Shown here piece after piece: positions 35,201-49,693 of a DNA stretch of 64,000 nt. This DNA comes from Pohlia nutans (Eukaryota > Streptophyta > Bryopsida > Bryales > Mniaceae), in assembly GCA_022496805.1 (NCBI GenBank), contig CM040090.1:15308001-15372000 (forward strand), given 5' to 3'. The position numbers were made by a program, and so were the translations under genes. The notes under the pieces are model-generated. The model was not told where the DNA came from. It saw only the letters and a program-made list of their open reading frames with translations, and made no database searches. Position 1 is the first letter of the stretch, and each line of letters begins with the position of its first letter.

Positions 35201-36846
35201 TATGAAAATATAAAAAAACATACATATTTTAATAATTGTTCAAGATTAAATCAATTTATACTGAAACAAATTCTATGCATATATAGATGAAATAAAATTT
35301 ACACAAATTTGACATTAAAGAAAAAAAAACTCTATATAAAATCCTGCTCAAAATTCTTGCCAAAATTAAATTACCTGCACGTCTTCGTGCAACAAATAAT
35401 GCCGATTGTACATCGTTCAAGTTGTGCAAATTTTCCTTAACTTTCTCTTTTGCCATAGGATGTAAAGGAAGGAAGTGAATATCTTCATCCGAATTTGGAA
35501 TATGTCCAGAGTGGGACGTGTGAATCAAAATCTGTATCCAAAACATGGTAATATTTAGAATAAAGTATATAATTTGAAATGTTACCCCAAAAATATGTAT
35601 GTTGTGAAATGAAAAGTAATTGATAAAATATACGTGGTTATATAAATAATGTAGAAATAGAACATGATGCAAAAAACTATACCTCAATGTCTTTGTCTTT
35701 GTCAGTTGGTTCTATGATTTTAAGCATGAACTCACAACCACAATATTTTGCGGTACTGTATTGTCGTTTTTGTGTGACATAATCTTCTTCAGGTGCAACC
35801 GATATTTTATGTCATTGTCTGTACCTTCTACCTCGATTGCATTGTAAAAGTGTAGCTTGTGCAGGAAATGGTCTTATAAGAGGCCATACGTCTCTTTCCC
35901 TCAAGCACACCTATTCCATACAAAATAGATATATTCAATTTTATTATTAAAATGATAAATCCCTACATACCGGTATACTATGAAACTATGATTTAGAAGT
36001 AAGTATAGTTACTTCATATAATTGAAATGAAATGTATTTGAAACAATTGTAATTGAAATACAAAATGATAAAATAACATACCTTATATTCCACCACTAGC
36101 TCTTTCAACTTATCATCAAATTGCTCTAGTCGTACTTGTATGACACGATCATATACAAATTTCTTCCGTTTTGGCCGGTTTGATCTTTTTGGAATTTTTT
36201 TGGTTGTTTTTGATGATGAACACTCCACACATGTTGATACAAATTGTTGTATATAAGGTTGTGGAATGCCATGAGCTCGAGCTCCAACTAGCCAACCCAT
36301 CTCTGTAATTTCGGCATGTGTAGCTTTAATCCCATATTGTGGATGTCTAGATGCATGTGCACTATTGACAATGTTTTCCCATTCCTCCACATATGATAAG
36401 CAAAGATGAGAGGATTTTGCAGATTTGTTGAATAATCTCATTTCGTTAGTTTGAGAGTCTAACTTCACGTACAAAGTGTCCTCAATGGCTCGCCATTTTT
36501 TCAAAACAACCTGGTGCAATTTACCATCGGGTTGACTAGGGATAGACCATGAAGGTTCAACGGTAAGAATGCTCTCACATGTAGCTTGGATTTGACCTTG
36601 CAAGCATTGAATCATAAAAGTATAAGATTTCTTGGTAAAAAGATACGAAATTGATGTAGCACAAAATATGAGTGGGTCACATGTTTCCAAATGCCCTTGA
36701 ATAGCATCATCATGATCTTGAAATTCTCCTTGTGCTATATCAGGGAACTCAATGGTCTCTTCATCATCATCAAAAATAGAGAACTCAATATACTCGTCTT
36801 CGTCACTCTCCAATAAAGTATCCACGGACCTCGTAATTTCCTCCAT
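32281..36846 (-). pseudogene. Mutator-like transposase with zinc-binding, SWIM and Tudor-like regions, inactivated
   Basis: Seven exons: 36082-36846, 35683-35910, 35375-35531, 34219-35199, 33589-34099, 33062-33457 and 32281-32708. Exon 1 has an HHCC-like cluster (H164, H168, C206, C209). Exon 4 holds the transposase core: first Asp in AWAIDSTFKTNQYG, the C-x-W-x-H block LLCWFHVKKTWVENLL, and the likely Glu in MNTTNLVERLWHYIK. Exon 5 has a SWIM finger (CECEDRVAICKHL). Exon 7 has a CxxC-CxxC ribbon (CRLCG, CRNCG) and a Tudor/Agenet-like end (NKWYIARV, YNVELQGSG). Damage: TGA in frame at 35812-35814; six T's (33593-33598 on the minus strand) where five would keep phase with exon 6, giving a stop at 33591-33593; and VIGKSKTEY where the second catalytic Asp is expected. 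The full reading would be about 1150 codons. Confidence 0.85.
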
Positions 36847-37189
36847 TACTTTTTTGTTAACCCTTTAAATGTTAAAAGAATACATAGTTAAGACATGAAA
36901 AAATTATTGATATGAAACAAATAAATAACATGTTTACAACCAAGAGTAATTATTAAACAAAGATTCATTTACTCTTTATATGATTTATTTTATCAACAAT
37001 CATGAGACCAAAATAGAAAATAATATGACTTTAATCACATATGCCTAATACTTAACTCCAACCTCTAAAGGTTCAAGAAGCCCAACTTCGGAATCCTGGA
37101 ATGAGAAAATAGAAAGTTGAGAGACTGAGGGCTTCTTTACACTAGACGCAAGAAGTTGTGAAGAAAGAAATTTCAGCCAATAGGAGGAC

Positions 37190-37486
37190 TAAGGTCAAGG
37201 CACCAAAAACCGACCAGGTACCCAAAACCGATCTAGCCTAATTTCTAGATTTTGAAAGTAAAAATGTACCTCATTTGTACATTAGAGCATATTATCGGTT
37301 TTGGGTCCTGAAGTACTTTTCACTTTGAAAAATTGTACAAATTTCAATATTGGGAAATAATTCATGAAAAATTTGCGTTCTCCGCGAAAACTAACTTCCA
37401 ACCCGGGAAAAATATCACCCTATTAATGGCTGGTCTCGAAATAGTGTAGGTAGCTTAAGTTATCGGTTTTAGATGCCTCGACCTTA
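37190..37486. mobile_element. TAAGGTTGAGG-family MITE upstream of the transposase
   Basis: 297 bp, ends TAAGGTCAAGGCACC and GATGCCTCGACCTTA. In inverted orientation it matches nearly the whole 58672-58969 copy, for example GGGTGATATTTTTCCCGGGT and AAATTTCAATATTGGGAAAT. Confidence 0.9.
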
Positions 37487-37809
37487 GAAACCGTTAAGAC
37501 CAATTTCTCGTTGTCTGAAACTTCTCCCCTCACGGCTTCTTGCCTCTAGTGTAAAGAGGCCCTCAATGGAAAAAAAAAAACAAACAAACAAACAAAGATT
37601 TGGAGGTTCAGAAACCAACCCTTGAGGGTCAGGGCTAAGAGCAGCAGGAAGTTGCACTGCTCTCAATCACAGATTCTACTGCATGAGAAAGGTTTACATT
37701 GGGACAGGTGATACATCAATAGAATGGACATGTGCTTTTGGAGCACTTGAATTGACATAAAGAGTGAACATATCACATAACTCTTTTGTTGGGATGCCAA
37801 AGTACAGAC

Positions 37810-38036
37810 TGCGTTTGAGCCAGCAAAGAATTATGTTATTTATAACATTCTTGAATAAGGTCCTTTGTACACTTCTTTTTATTCAAATTCATTTTTCTTC
37901 TCATCTACACATGCAATGTTCTTCAACAATTCTATCGATACAAAATTTGGTCCCATCTAAATTATATTTTTTGCAATATGATCAATTGAATTTCTCATTT
38001 TCAAAATTATGAATCCTTGGTCCTTTAAGGTTTAAA
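37810..38036. mobile_element. Worn AAAGGACC-family MITE
   Basis: Contains GTTCTTCAACAATTCTATCG, TTTGCAATATGATCAATTGA and ATTATGAATCCTTGGTCCTT, the interior and right end of the family at 52278 and 53988. The left end is degraded. Confidence 0.6.
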
Positions 38037-39201
38037 GCAAAGGAAACAAATAAAATAAAAATCTAATTTCAATAAATAAATAAAAATTCTAAACTAAATG
38101 GCATTAAATCTAATAACACCAAAAGTTTAACGCCTAAACGTCCCATGGGGATAGTATATACACTGTCGTATGATTGGGATTTGCTACCAACAAGAAACTC
38201 TAGATTGGGATCTCAAGAACTCACTAGAGCTGCATTGATCTAAATTCCAACTTCTTTTTTGAACTCAAACCCATTAAAGGTCTACATCCATTTCAAATAC
38301 AACCAAAATACACCGTATTCTACTGGCCGCAAAGGCACATTCAAACGTTTAGGGGTTAAATGAATACGTACCAATTTTAAATTCTCCAAGAACACACTTC
38401 AGGAAATATGTTTCAATCATTCATTTCTTGTACAAATAATTCCAACTCCATCACAAAAACAAAACCCTCAAATGAAACTCCAAGTCTCCAACGCGTCAAT
38501 GCTCCATCACTAAAAACCATTGCCACCATAATAAGCTCCAATACTCCATCACCAAAAAATACATCGTCATAAAAAATTGAATAATCCCCCACAAAATTGG
38601 TCATCATAAGAAGCTCCAAGCTTTAAGTGAAGGAAGTCACTTAAGCTTTGGGACAATGGGTTTTTATGTTCTGGAGTGTTGCATGAGTGGGGGCATATGT
38701 GGGGGCCTATCTGCCTAAGTCAAGTGTGGGGGCGTAAGTACGGGCAGCAGTAATGCGGCCCATTTTTTTTTTCAATCTCCAGCGGCCCGACTTTTGCTGT
38801 CAGAAGGCAATCACTATTCATCAATGGGCTACTCACTGTTGTTGTGGCCGGCTAGTTCCTGACACCCGCTGCTGCAGCGTCCCCACTGGCCACGTGTCTC
38901 TCTTGCAGCCTCAAGATCAAGAGCCGAGATCCGACGGTCCAAAGCTAGTGTGCAGGCGACTGAACTTCTGGTTATCTCCACGCCTGAGGAACGCGGGTTA
39001 GGGGCGAGCCCTATGACCAAGCACAACGCAAAATTGGCTATGGTCAACCCTTTCTCTAACGTTAAAATTAAGTAAGGCAGCTTTGTGACAGCTTCCATTT
39101 GTCACAAAATCGTCAGAACTCAGCAAAATTGGCCGTTGAGGCAGATTTTGCAAAACAATCGTCCTGTACGGACGCCCGAATTTTCCTTACCTGATTTTAA
39201 C

Positions 39202-39758
39202 GTACTGTACAGTACCTACTCTACCAACAAGTTTACGTTCATTCAACTTTTCAAAGAACTGCCAATACAAATTACAAAAATTATTATTTTTGAGCCTAAT
39301 TTGAAGAAGTTGTAGTGCACAAGATGAACAATGCATACAATTGATTTAAAAGGTCTTTTTATATCTATTTTTATTTGAAATTAAAACCTTCATTTTTTAC
39401 TCTTAATTTAAACAACTATGAATACAAATTTTGTTACTTATGGCTTATAAAACTTTCAATGAAAAGAATGCAAATCCTCTGTAGAATCATGTGGGAAAAA
39501 ATCATGAGTTTTGAGGTCATATTTACTAAAATATCAATGTTTGAAGTTTTTAGTTTAGAAATGTTTAATTTGAGTATAAATTATACATTTTTATAATATT
39601 TGATCCGAAAATTGTTCAAAGAAGTAATTTTTCACACTTCAAATGGTTTAATATATCTAATATTAATATTGATATTTTTTATAAATTTAATTATTTGATT
39701 CAATTCTTTGAAAAGTTGAAATGAACGTAAACTTATTGGTGGGTACTGTACAGTGCAC
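39202..39758. mobile_element. 557-bp TIR element, ends GTACTGTACAGT
   Basis: Inverted arms of about 57 bp: GTACTGTACAGTACCTACTC on the left and the complement of GGGTACTGTACAGTGCAC on the right, joined by AAGTTTACGTTCATTCAACT pairing. The interior is very AT-rich without a gene. Confidence 0.85.
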
Positions 39759-39759
39759 G

Positions 39760-42100
39760 AAAGTATGTCCTGCAATCCTATTTTCAAACCTCACACTAAA
39801 ACAATATCACACTCACTATGATCGTTCACCTACAACAAAATTTTGCTTACCACTATAAAAAACCCGTGTTTTTAGAGACAAGTCTACTAACGTGAAACTA
39901 TGTTTTGTGCAGCATCAAGCATGTCAACTATGATGGACAAACAAATCCATTATAAATGACAAGCAAAAAACGTGCCAAAATCTCAAGAAACGAATTCTAA
40001 TGTCAGCTCATTTTTGAAAAACGTCACAAAAAACATGGGGCTGGAAGGTCCCCAAAATCTGCCATGTGGTTGCCACGTCGCATTCACGTCAACGACAAAA
40101 GGGCCAACACTGCCACATGTGAATTTTTTTCACCCGACCCCTTGCTGATGTGGCGCATGACATGGTCCCACCAAAATTTGACGTGGCCGCGCCAAATGCT
40201 GACATGACATGTCTACTCAGCAGACTTTTTGGAGGTTGTGGAATCATTTGTAAATACTAATTAAGTACAAAACGTTTTGGCAAGTAACAACATTGCACAG
40301 AGTAGTTTGATAACTTTGTGTAGTGAACTCAAACAATGCAGACGTTTTATCATACGTTGTATTTGTAACTTGAAACGGCATCGCGGATGTGGATAAAAGC
40401 GTCAATGCATTTTGACTGACGCGCCCAATGTTACTGCAAACATTATGGCAAATAAGTTAGACGTCTAATAAGTCTAATTGTGGACAACATCCACACGTTA
40501 CGCAAAACATCTGGACGGACAATTGAAATGCATCTTTATAAATGTCTACTCCTACATAAACACTCACACTCTTGGACGTTTGCAGTGGCAGCCTATTGTT
40601 TTCATATACGTTCCTAAGTGGGAGTGAATGATTGTGTGTTCACATTGGAAGCAACAACAAAATTCCATTCTAAATGTCTTAGTTAATGTTGTCAGTGAGC
40701 GTTCACAGCAACGCCTACATATCCCTGGTATTTTCTATGCCACGTCCTACGAGTATTTCACGTAGGACAACTGAGCGTTTTTCGTGACGCGCGTGTATTG
40801 AGACATCAACACCGAATATCATAAAGACAGTATGTGATGCATAGTGAAAGTAATCTGGGATGTCATAGCGGACATACCTTGAAGTTAGGCTGTGTTTTTT
40901 CAGACGTTGATCAAAATGGATTGTCTTTATGCTTAGGTTGATGTCGGATTGTCCATGGGCTGAAATGATTTGGTGATGGTGAGTATGTTGAAGTCGATGT
41001 TGTCTAGTAGCATTGACGACTATCTTTGGATGTCCGGTGGGATGTTGTTTAGAACGTCTGAATATTTAATGTATATGCTCCGCCGTTTGTCAACATAGAC
41101 GTTGCGTATGTTATATGAGATGTTGTTGTGGAGGTATAAATATGATTTTATAATATAAATAACGGCCTAAACAAAAATAAAACAAAAATATAAAATAACG
41201 TTAAAACATTGAAATTGAATGAAAATTAGAAATACTACTATATTAGAAAGTACTGAAATTATGAAATAAGATTGCAAAATGAAGTTATAAAATAAATATT
41301 ATAAAATAAAAAATATAAGTAACATTATAAAATAATAATATTATAAAATAGGATGAAATATTAAATTATAGAATAAGGTGTTACATAGAAAAGTAGAAGA
41401 TTATGCAAATTATAAAACAGTCATATAAAATAATAATTTAAGATAACACTATAAAAGGAGAATTAAAAATAGGGATTGCAACGTATAATTTGAATCTATC
41501 AGCAACACAATTTCGACAACTAGAGGCGATTGTGTAAGTTTAAAATAATTGCAAAATTAGTGTTTCACTTTGTATTTACGCGTGCATGAAAATAGTTAAA
41601 ATATATAAATAAAACAAATATTTTACTTTGCAACAGAGGAAAATAAGCAATTTTTGGCCACCTAAACAAACTACGTTGATTTTTGCGAAACCATATAGAA
41701 GAATGGAGAGGAATATTTAGAGTAATCAATTATGCAATAATGGGTTATAATATGTTTTATAGGACACACTAACATATGTGGTATTCTATTCAAACTTTAA
41801 AAAAATCCCATCAGTCAAAGCTTGTGGATCAATAAAATGATAAATTTATAGTGTACTAAAAACCCAGCCCTTTCCTTAAATTTTTTCACATCCGGGCTGC
41901 GTTTTACCTCAGCCCACGGTAATTTTCAGATACTTACCTGCAGTCAAACCGAAACAACGTGCCGACGTCACACTGTCACGTTTCAGCGAACATTTCTATA
42001 AAAATAACTATGTTTATCGAGACATCCCTCCAAACAACTACGTTTATGCTAACATCTCTGCGTTTTTTTGCTAATATCTCCATGTTTTTTGCAACATCCA
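39760..42100. other. Gene-free stretch
   Basis: I see no exon. From 41150 to 41480 the sequence is an irregular ATAAAATA-rich low-complexity tract. 40000-41100 is of more ordinary composition and may be an old unclassified repeat. Confidence 0.4.
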
Positions 42101-42185
42101 TCAGAGTCCAGCAGCCCAGGGGCTTAGCTTGTTTTCACAACGATGTCTCTAAAAACATTCACCTCCTCAACTAACATCACAAAAT

Positions 42186-44650
42186 TCACGGGTTTCTTAG
42201 TAGTGCCAATAGCTCAACAACCTCCAATCGCCACCAATTTTTGCCGCCCTTGGTCAAACTCATATCCGGTGCATAATTTAGGCGCGTACTATAATCATGA
42301 ACATGTCCTCTCGATTCTTGGTTGCCTATAACCGGCACGTCCTCTTGCATGGTACGATTGGCATCGTACCCATGTACGTCCAGTCCCTGGCAATAATTGG
42401 GCAATACTTGAAATTTCTGTTGAATGTTTTGAAATGACTAATATTGGCCATATGAAAATGTAAAAAGAAAAAATACCTAGGATTATGCGGCTTTGGACAA
42501 TGGAATTGAATACACATACATAGCTTTTCAAAGAGTTGTTCACTACAAAGCCCATATATTTCTCATTGATGTTGATTTATGTTACTTCAAGTTATAACCT
42601 CATGATTCTACGAAGCCCACTTTTGAAGTACAATCAGTGCAAAATTTTCTTGTTGAACAGCTTCATATTTGACAAACTTCCACATTTCAAATCAGAAATA
42701 AATATGTATTGTAGTAACAACAAATCCAACCATTCGATAGGAGAACTACTTCTTATACTATTTTCATAAAATTGAATGAGTTTCATCCAAATAGTAACGA
42801 AAGTGTATTGTGCGTTGGAATATTTTTGTCGTCTAGAAATTGGACCCTGAGACGTGTAGGTGCTAGTATACTACAAATGTTCTATACATTTTCATAACAA
42901 TATTGTAGTAAACAATTCTATTACACAATTGTAGTACAAGTGTAAAGAAAATTAGTGTGAAGAAATTACCGGCTCCGTTGAAGATGCAACAATTGATATT
43001 TCAGGATGAAGAACCGCATCCCGGGCTTCTGCTTCTGCACACTTCGCAGTGCTCCAATATCTTCTTTTTCGACCGTTAGCCAACTGGGATGCATATGAAT
43101 TAGTATCGTGACAAATAGCACGTAGCGTTGCCGGAGTCCAAAATCTTTGGAATAACAATGAAAAAGATGGCATTCTTTGAGAAGAAAAAAGTCATTCCCG
43201 ATTCTGGCCCAGTGAATTGCATGTTTTCATGGGCATACATTGAAGAATCTTGTCTCCATTACTTATCTACGTACATAAGCTTGAATTTGTCTGCTGCAGT
43301 AAGTGTAGGAATATTTTTACCATCTCTCTGACTTCGGTCCCTTGCCCATCTACTTTGTCCACTGCGCAATAAGGGCCGATAGCCACAACCATGAGGTATA
43401 GGCAAAGAAAATTCTCCGGCATGTGCAAGAGGCAGAGTTGTAGGGCGCAGTGAGCCAGTGAGCCCCGTGATCGACGGGCATGACCTGTAGCTGCTCGACT
43501 TGTAGCTACATGATAATTTTGGTCATGTACATTTGTTAGTACTCCAAATTTGGATATGCTCTAACATGTTCCTTTGATTACTTCTTAGAACAATTGTCGA
43601 GTTATCATGAGACGCTGCAAGCACACCAAAGTGTATACTATGTGGGAACAATTGTACATGTTGCAATTGTGTTAATTGGACTGGTTGTGAAGCCCCCACG
43701 AAACACAAAAAGAATAAAGAAGGTACAATCCATATGCAGATGTGAATGAATATCGGAAGTACGGAGGAGACTGTTGTTCACTTGTGATGTGCAAGGTCCG
43801 GCACATGCCACGTCGGCCAGACTGTGAAGCGGAACCAGCAATCCACGGCGAGAACTCCGAATCCTTCTACATATCTTGTTGACCATGTGCATCGGGATCC
43901 GTCGATGGCGCCAAGCAATTGGCGTCGTTATATGGGCTAAGTTTGTTATATATTGTTTCTGAGAAGTTGACGACCCCTCCGCGACATTCGCGTGGTTCTT
44001 CCACTTCCTCTAACGCCGGGTGCTGTGTTTCTATACTCCAGGGAGCGAAGTTCATTCTAATATCTAGAACCGCAGTTGGACGGTCCGAGGTGAACAATGT
44101 CGTGTAGAGGTATACGATTCTGTGATTAAAATAAGAGCAGACGGGGTATGGTCAATGACGAACTGCAATGAGGGAGCTGTAATGTTTGCAGATGATCGGG
44201 TTCCTCATACTCCTCACAGTGTTGTTGACCTTCAGCTGACAACATGTCATCCAAAATGTAGAATTTACTGTCTGAGGTCATGTTGGCTGATGAGGAATGC
44301 CTATCTTTGGAGATATCTCCAAATCCATTATCGTCCGTAGTCATGAGCAATTCCGTTTGTGCAACACATATTTCTAGCAATCCAAAAGGAAGATGTACAA
44401 CGTAGTCTTCACCAAACCCTATTTCATAAGTTAGGAGCATGTTTTCTGGATTTATATAGGATCTTCTAGCCCGACCATGTACCCATGCATGTTGAGTAGT
44501 TATTGGTGCATCAACGGAAAATGCAAATCTAGGTACTTTAACAAGAATAGGTTTATGACTCGATTGACCGGCATAGTTTGGGCCTTGTGGATGTATGATG
44601 AACCTGTGGTGGTAGTATCCTAGAGTCCGACATTTGTATGGCAGCATCAT
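42186..44650 (-). other. Cluster of unassigned open stretches
   Basis: Minus-strand open stretches at 44126-44650 (174 codons, with NPENMLLTYEIGFGEDYVVH), 43867-44097, 42952-43173 and 42186-42404 have a more even base composition than their surroundings. I recognise no family, found no convincing splice chain and cannot assign a function. They may be exons of an unknown gene or a decayed transposon. Confidence 0.2.
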
Positions 44651-46080
44651 TGCAAACTTTGGAGGTGGCTCCTAATAACAACATTGATGTCTTCTGCTGC
44701 GATGCTAGTTGCAGAGTCTATAGATCTTTATAGTTTCTAGCTTCCATTTCCTACATGTTCGATGCCTTCACTTTCTTCTGTCAGGACGGTTGCAGTCGTT
44801 GTTGTTAGCATTGGCTTAGAATTGCTGCCGTTGGGGCCAGACTTGTCGATGTGCTCTGTGCACAACATACTTGACGCGCTGCGTTCTTCAAATTTTTGCA
44901 GCTCATCATGCAAAGTTACTAGGTTCTTTTCATTATACTAAGTTACCAACTCTTGCTATAATGACTGCTCCAAATACAATATGTCATGTGAATAGAAAGA
45001 AGTAGTTACACCATCTGAAAATATACTCCCCCCGCATCCCGCCTTCCCTATAGTCTACTTTACTTGAGGAGCTCGAATGGGTCTCTTTGCATTGCCATCA
45101 AATTTGTCAAGAGGATAGAACAAATACAAAGACTTCATTTGCAAACTCGTGGGTGTGCCCTTCTGGCCGTTGCTGTGTCTACTCTAAGGATTTTGCAGCT
45201 AAATCTTCTACGACTATCAGTCTTACGAAAACATTTTGCTAACATTAAATGCAACTATACCGTTGTTTCAAAAAGCTCTACAAACTTGGCTACTTGGCTA
45301 TGTCAATAACTCTTTCATGTTGCCCTCTCCTTGACAACCATCGTGGCTTCTTCAATGCTCAATAGCCTTTTCTGACATGACAATGTCATCTTTCAATGTG
45401 CGGATGTTACTATCGCGCATTGCAGTTGTAGATTTGCATATAATGTACATAAATTCAAGGCAAAAAATATAAGTGAATTTAGTTTACAACCATGATGGCC
45501 TGTTTTTTGTGGCTGTGTTGATGAGAGCATGTCCGTGTAGCCGTTGTTTTCACTGAAATCTGAACGGACTATATCAAGTTGAATCGACTTCAATAACTGC
45601 TACTAGGCTCACCACCGCGGAATGCATTTCTTGCGCACTCTTGATAACCTTATCCGCTACCTCTTTTCTCATTGGTTGTACCCATGCTGTTAGTGTCCAT
45701 GCTAGAAGCTATCCAGAGTTAGAACTTTCATGGGTCGGGTCCTGTAACTAAAGGGCACAACCCTTCAAAAAAGAAAATTACAACTTCCGAGCCTTGCCCA
45801 ACAAAGCGTGCAGTGCACTACTTGGTTCTAAAATTCACAGTGGGCTTCTATAAAATTTGCTCATTTCTGACACATGCGTGCTCAAATTGCTTAGATAAAT
45901 AGCCACAATGACATAGTTATAATGTTTTCACATCAAATGATAGTAAAGTTTACGTATTTGCTAAAAAAGTGGATGACTTTCATCCATGTTGTTATGAGAA
46001 CAAGGGGTGCAATACAATTTGTTCGTTGTCCAATTTCTAGATGCTCGGACGTTTAGGGGTCAAATGTCATGTTTTGGGAT
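44650..46080. other. Gene-free stretch
   Basis: I see no supported gene. TTTAGGGGTCAAATG near 46052, with the preceding 100 bp similar to 7510-7610, is a worn end of the TTAACCCC repeat family. Confidence 0.4.
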
Positions 46081-46103
46081 TTATAGGGTCTTGATACTAA
46101 TAA

Positions 46104-47750
<1,647 letters not shown>

Positions 47751-48213
47751 AACACCCAATTTCTTGGAATCTAGTGTGAACAATTGAAACAAATTTGATA
47801 TAAAATGGATTTACATGTTGAACGAAGATCTTTTATAAATTGTAAACTAGCTATCATTTACAAAGACTAAAAGTAGATTATTTTCCTTCTATTAGAACAT
47901 CACATTAAAATATAAATTTAGAAACTAAAATGGTGTTTGAAAAATCGCATTGAATTGAACACAAGGGCCATTTCTAGATTCTATTTTTCTTGAATTTAAC
48001 AAATAAAAAATGAAAAATCAACATAGAATGTTTTACCGATATATTGTTAATGGTACAAAATTGAGTACTATTAACACAGTGATTACTAGTTAGCACTCAA
48101 TTCAACACACAACTATTCATTGATGAGAATTGTAATCTTGCCATCTGTCTTTTGTAAATCTTGCAATACTTACAAGACTTGAAACGCTCATAAACAATGA
48201 TTTATGAGCATAG

Positions 48214-48665
48214 CACTAAAGGCCACTTTACACCTAGAGGCCAAGCCAATTCCTCTTGAATCTAATTGCATGAAATTTCAACTCCTTTTGGACTTGAGGC
48301 CGGCCTCAACTACCCATTATTATAAGATTATAACAGGGGCCAATTCTCCCATATGTTATAATCTTATAATTGGAATGAGCGATTCAATAAATGTAGCAAA
48401 TTTCAACTCCTCTCTCTTTTCAAAAGGGCTGTCTAGATTTCGACATAATCTAATAGAATTAGAAAATCATCTGTTATATAATTTTTTAAATTTTTAATTG
48501 AAATTTGACATTAGCCCCGAGGCCAAGAATTGGCACTCCATTTTGGGTGCACCCAATTCAACGAGCTCAAGCCATGTCAGACCATGCGTTCTTTAAGTAA
48601 AAATTTCATATCACCAAATTGGCCCGGGCTCTAGGTGTAAAGGCTTTGGACTGATTTCGGCCTTT
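48214..48665. repeat. Inverted repeat, ends AAAGGCCACTTTACACCTAG
   Basis: The left arm about 48216-48255 pairs with the right arm about 48620-48660 (CTCTAGGTGTAAAGGCTTTG). An inner palindrome around TTATAAGATTATAAC / GTTATAATCTTATAA lies at about 48320-48370. A non-autonomous element is likely, with approximate limits. Confidence 0.65.
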
Positions 48666-49059
48666 TGACCAATCACAAATAAGGATTTCAAGCCTCTTAC
48701 GCAACAAATTGGCTTGGCCTCTCTAAGTTAACTCCTAAAGGATGCTCGGTACATTTCATGAGGCCCAGTTGCAGGTGCTTTTGCACAAGTATTTGTGTAC
48801 ACAAAGTTGAGTACCTTCACGAGGTATTCATCAAATGAGATTTCTTTGGTAGGACGTGTCAACAATTTTGTAGAAGCACAATTTTTTGATCAATTTTTTG
48901 AGTGATTCTCAATTCTTCAAAAATTCTTCGTATGTTGTGCAGTCTAAAAAAGTGTTATATTTGTCCATATCTTAGCCTTTAGTAGGGCCTAGAAGTCGCA
49001 TTTATTTTAATTAATTTTTTTTTCTCCTTCCTGTCTCTGGAAGGGCTTCACCTAGTTCA

Positions 49060-49207
49060 CTTTGACATAAAATAATTGAGCCTCAGCCAGGCCCAAATTC
49101 TTGAACTATCACATACGTGGCCCCCTCAAACAAATTTGACATAAAATAATTGAGCCTCAGCCAGGCCAAAATTCTTGGACTATCACACACGTGGCCCCCT
49201 CAAACAA
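49060..49207. repeat. 74-bp tandem duplication
   Basis: The block TTTGACATAAAATAATTGAG ... CGTGGCCCCCTCAAACAAA occurs twice head to tail, with period 74 and few differences. Confidence 0.92.
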
Positions 49208-49693
49208 ATACGGTTACCGAATACAAGCTGGGTCCCTTCCCAGAATATGCAAAATACGCACTTCTTGTAGGCACAATTTTAGTATCTTTGCTCAATTAAT
49301 TTTTTTCTTTCCACAGTAATTTAGTTCCCATCTTTGCAGACATTGTTGAAGAATTCAGTTTTTGCAAATACATAGTCCAACTACCCTAAAACCGGCCTGT
49401 ATTGCAAACCGTAGGCCATTTTGGCTTGAGCAATCCTAAAGGGGTTAAGTGTAAAGCAGCCCTAAGGTCTTAAACAGTGATTTGAGACATAGTGTTTCTT
49501 GCAACAGCCCCACTCATAGGGTACAAAAGAGCTGCATCACCAAAACTTCAACATCAAGAAACAAAACGCTTGGTAACACGTCGCCCATACTGAAATATTG
49601 ACAATTAATAATCAGTCCTTCCAGGAGTCATCAGCGCAAGGCAATTCAAAAATCACACAGAAAAAGGGACCCCTTAACTGAATGAAAGTCATG

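Larger units (their letters stand above)
31304..38997. mobile_element. 7.7-kb Mutator-like element with long TIRs
   Basis: The left TIR (about 31304-31575) and right TIR (about 38720-38997) are inverted copies. The outer ends are CCCGCGTTACTCAGGCG and CGCCTGAGGAACGCGGG. Internal blocks such as CTCAAGATCAAGAGCCGAGA also match in inverted form. TIRs of this length flanking a transposase are typical of MULEs. The transposase gene (32281-36846) lies between them. The left inner border carries a short direct repeat (CTTGAACCATCCAGGG at about 31567 and 31617). An exact 9-bp target duplication was not found, though AGGGGC occurs just outside both ends. At least two smaller TIR elements have inserted inside. 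Confidence 0.82.

Noticed and set aside
31290..39010. 9-bp target duplication for the Mutator-like element
   Set aside because: AGGGGC occurs outside both ends but the surrounding bases do not match, so a true duplication is not shown.
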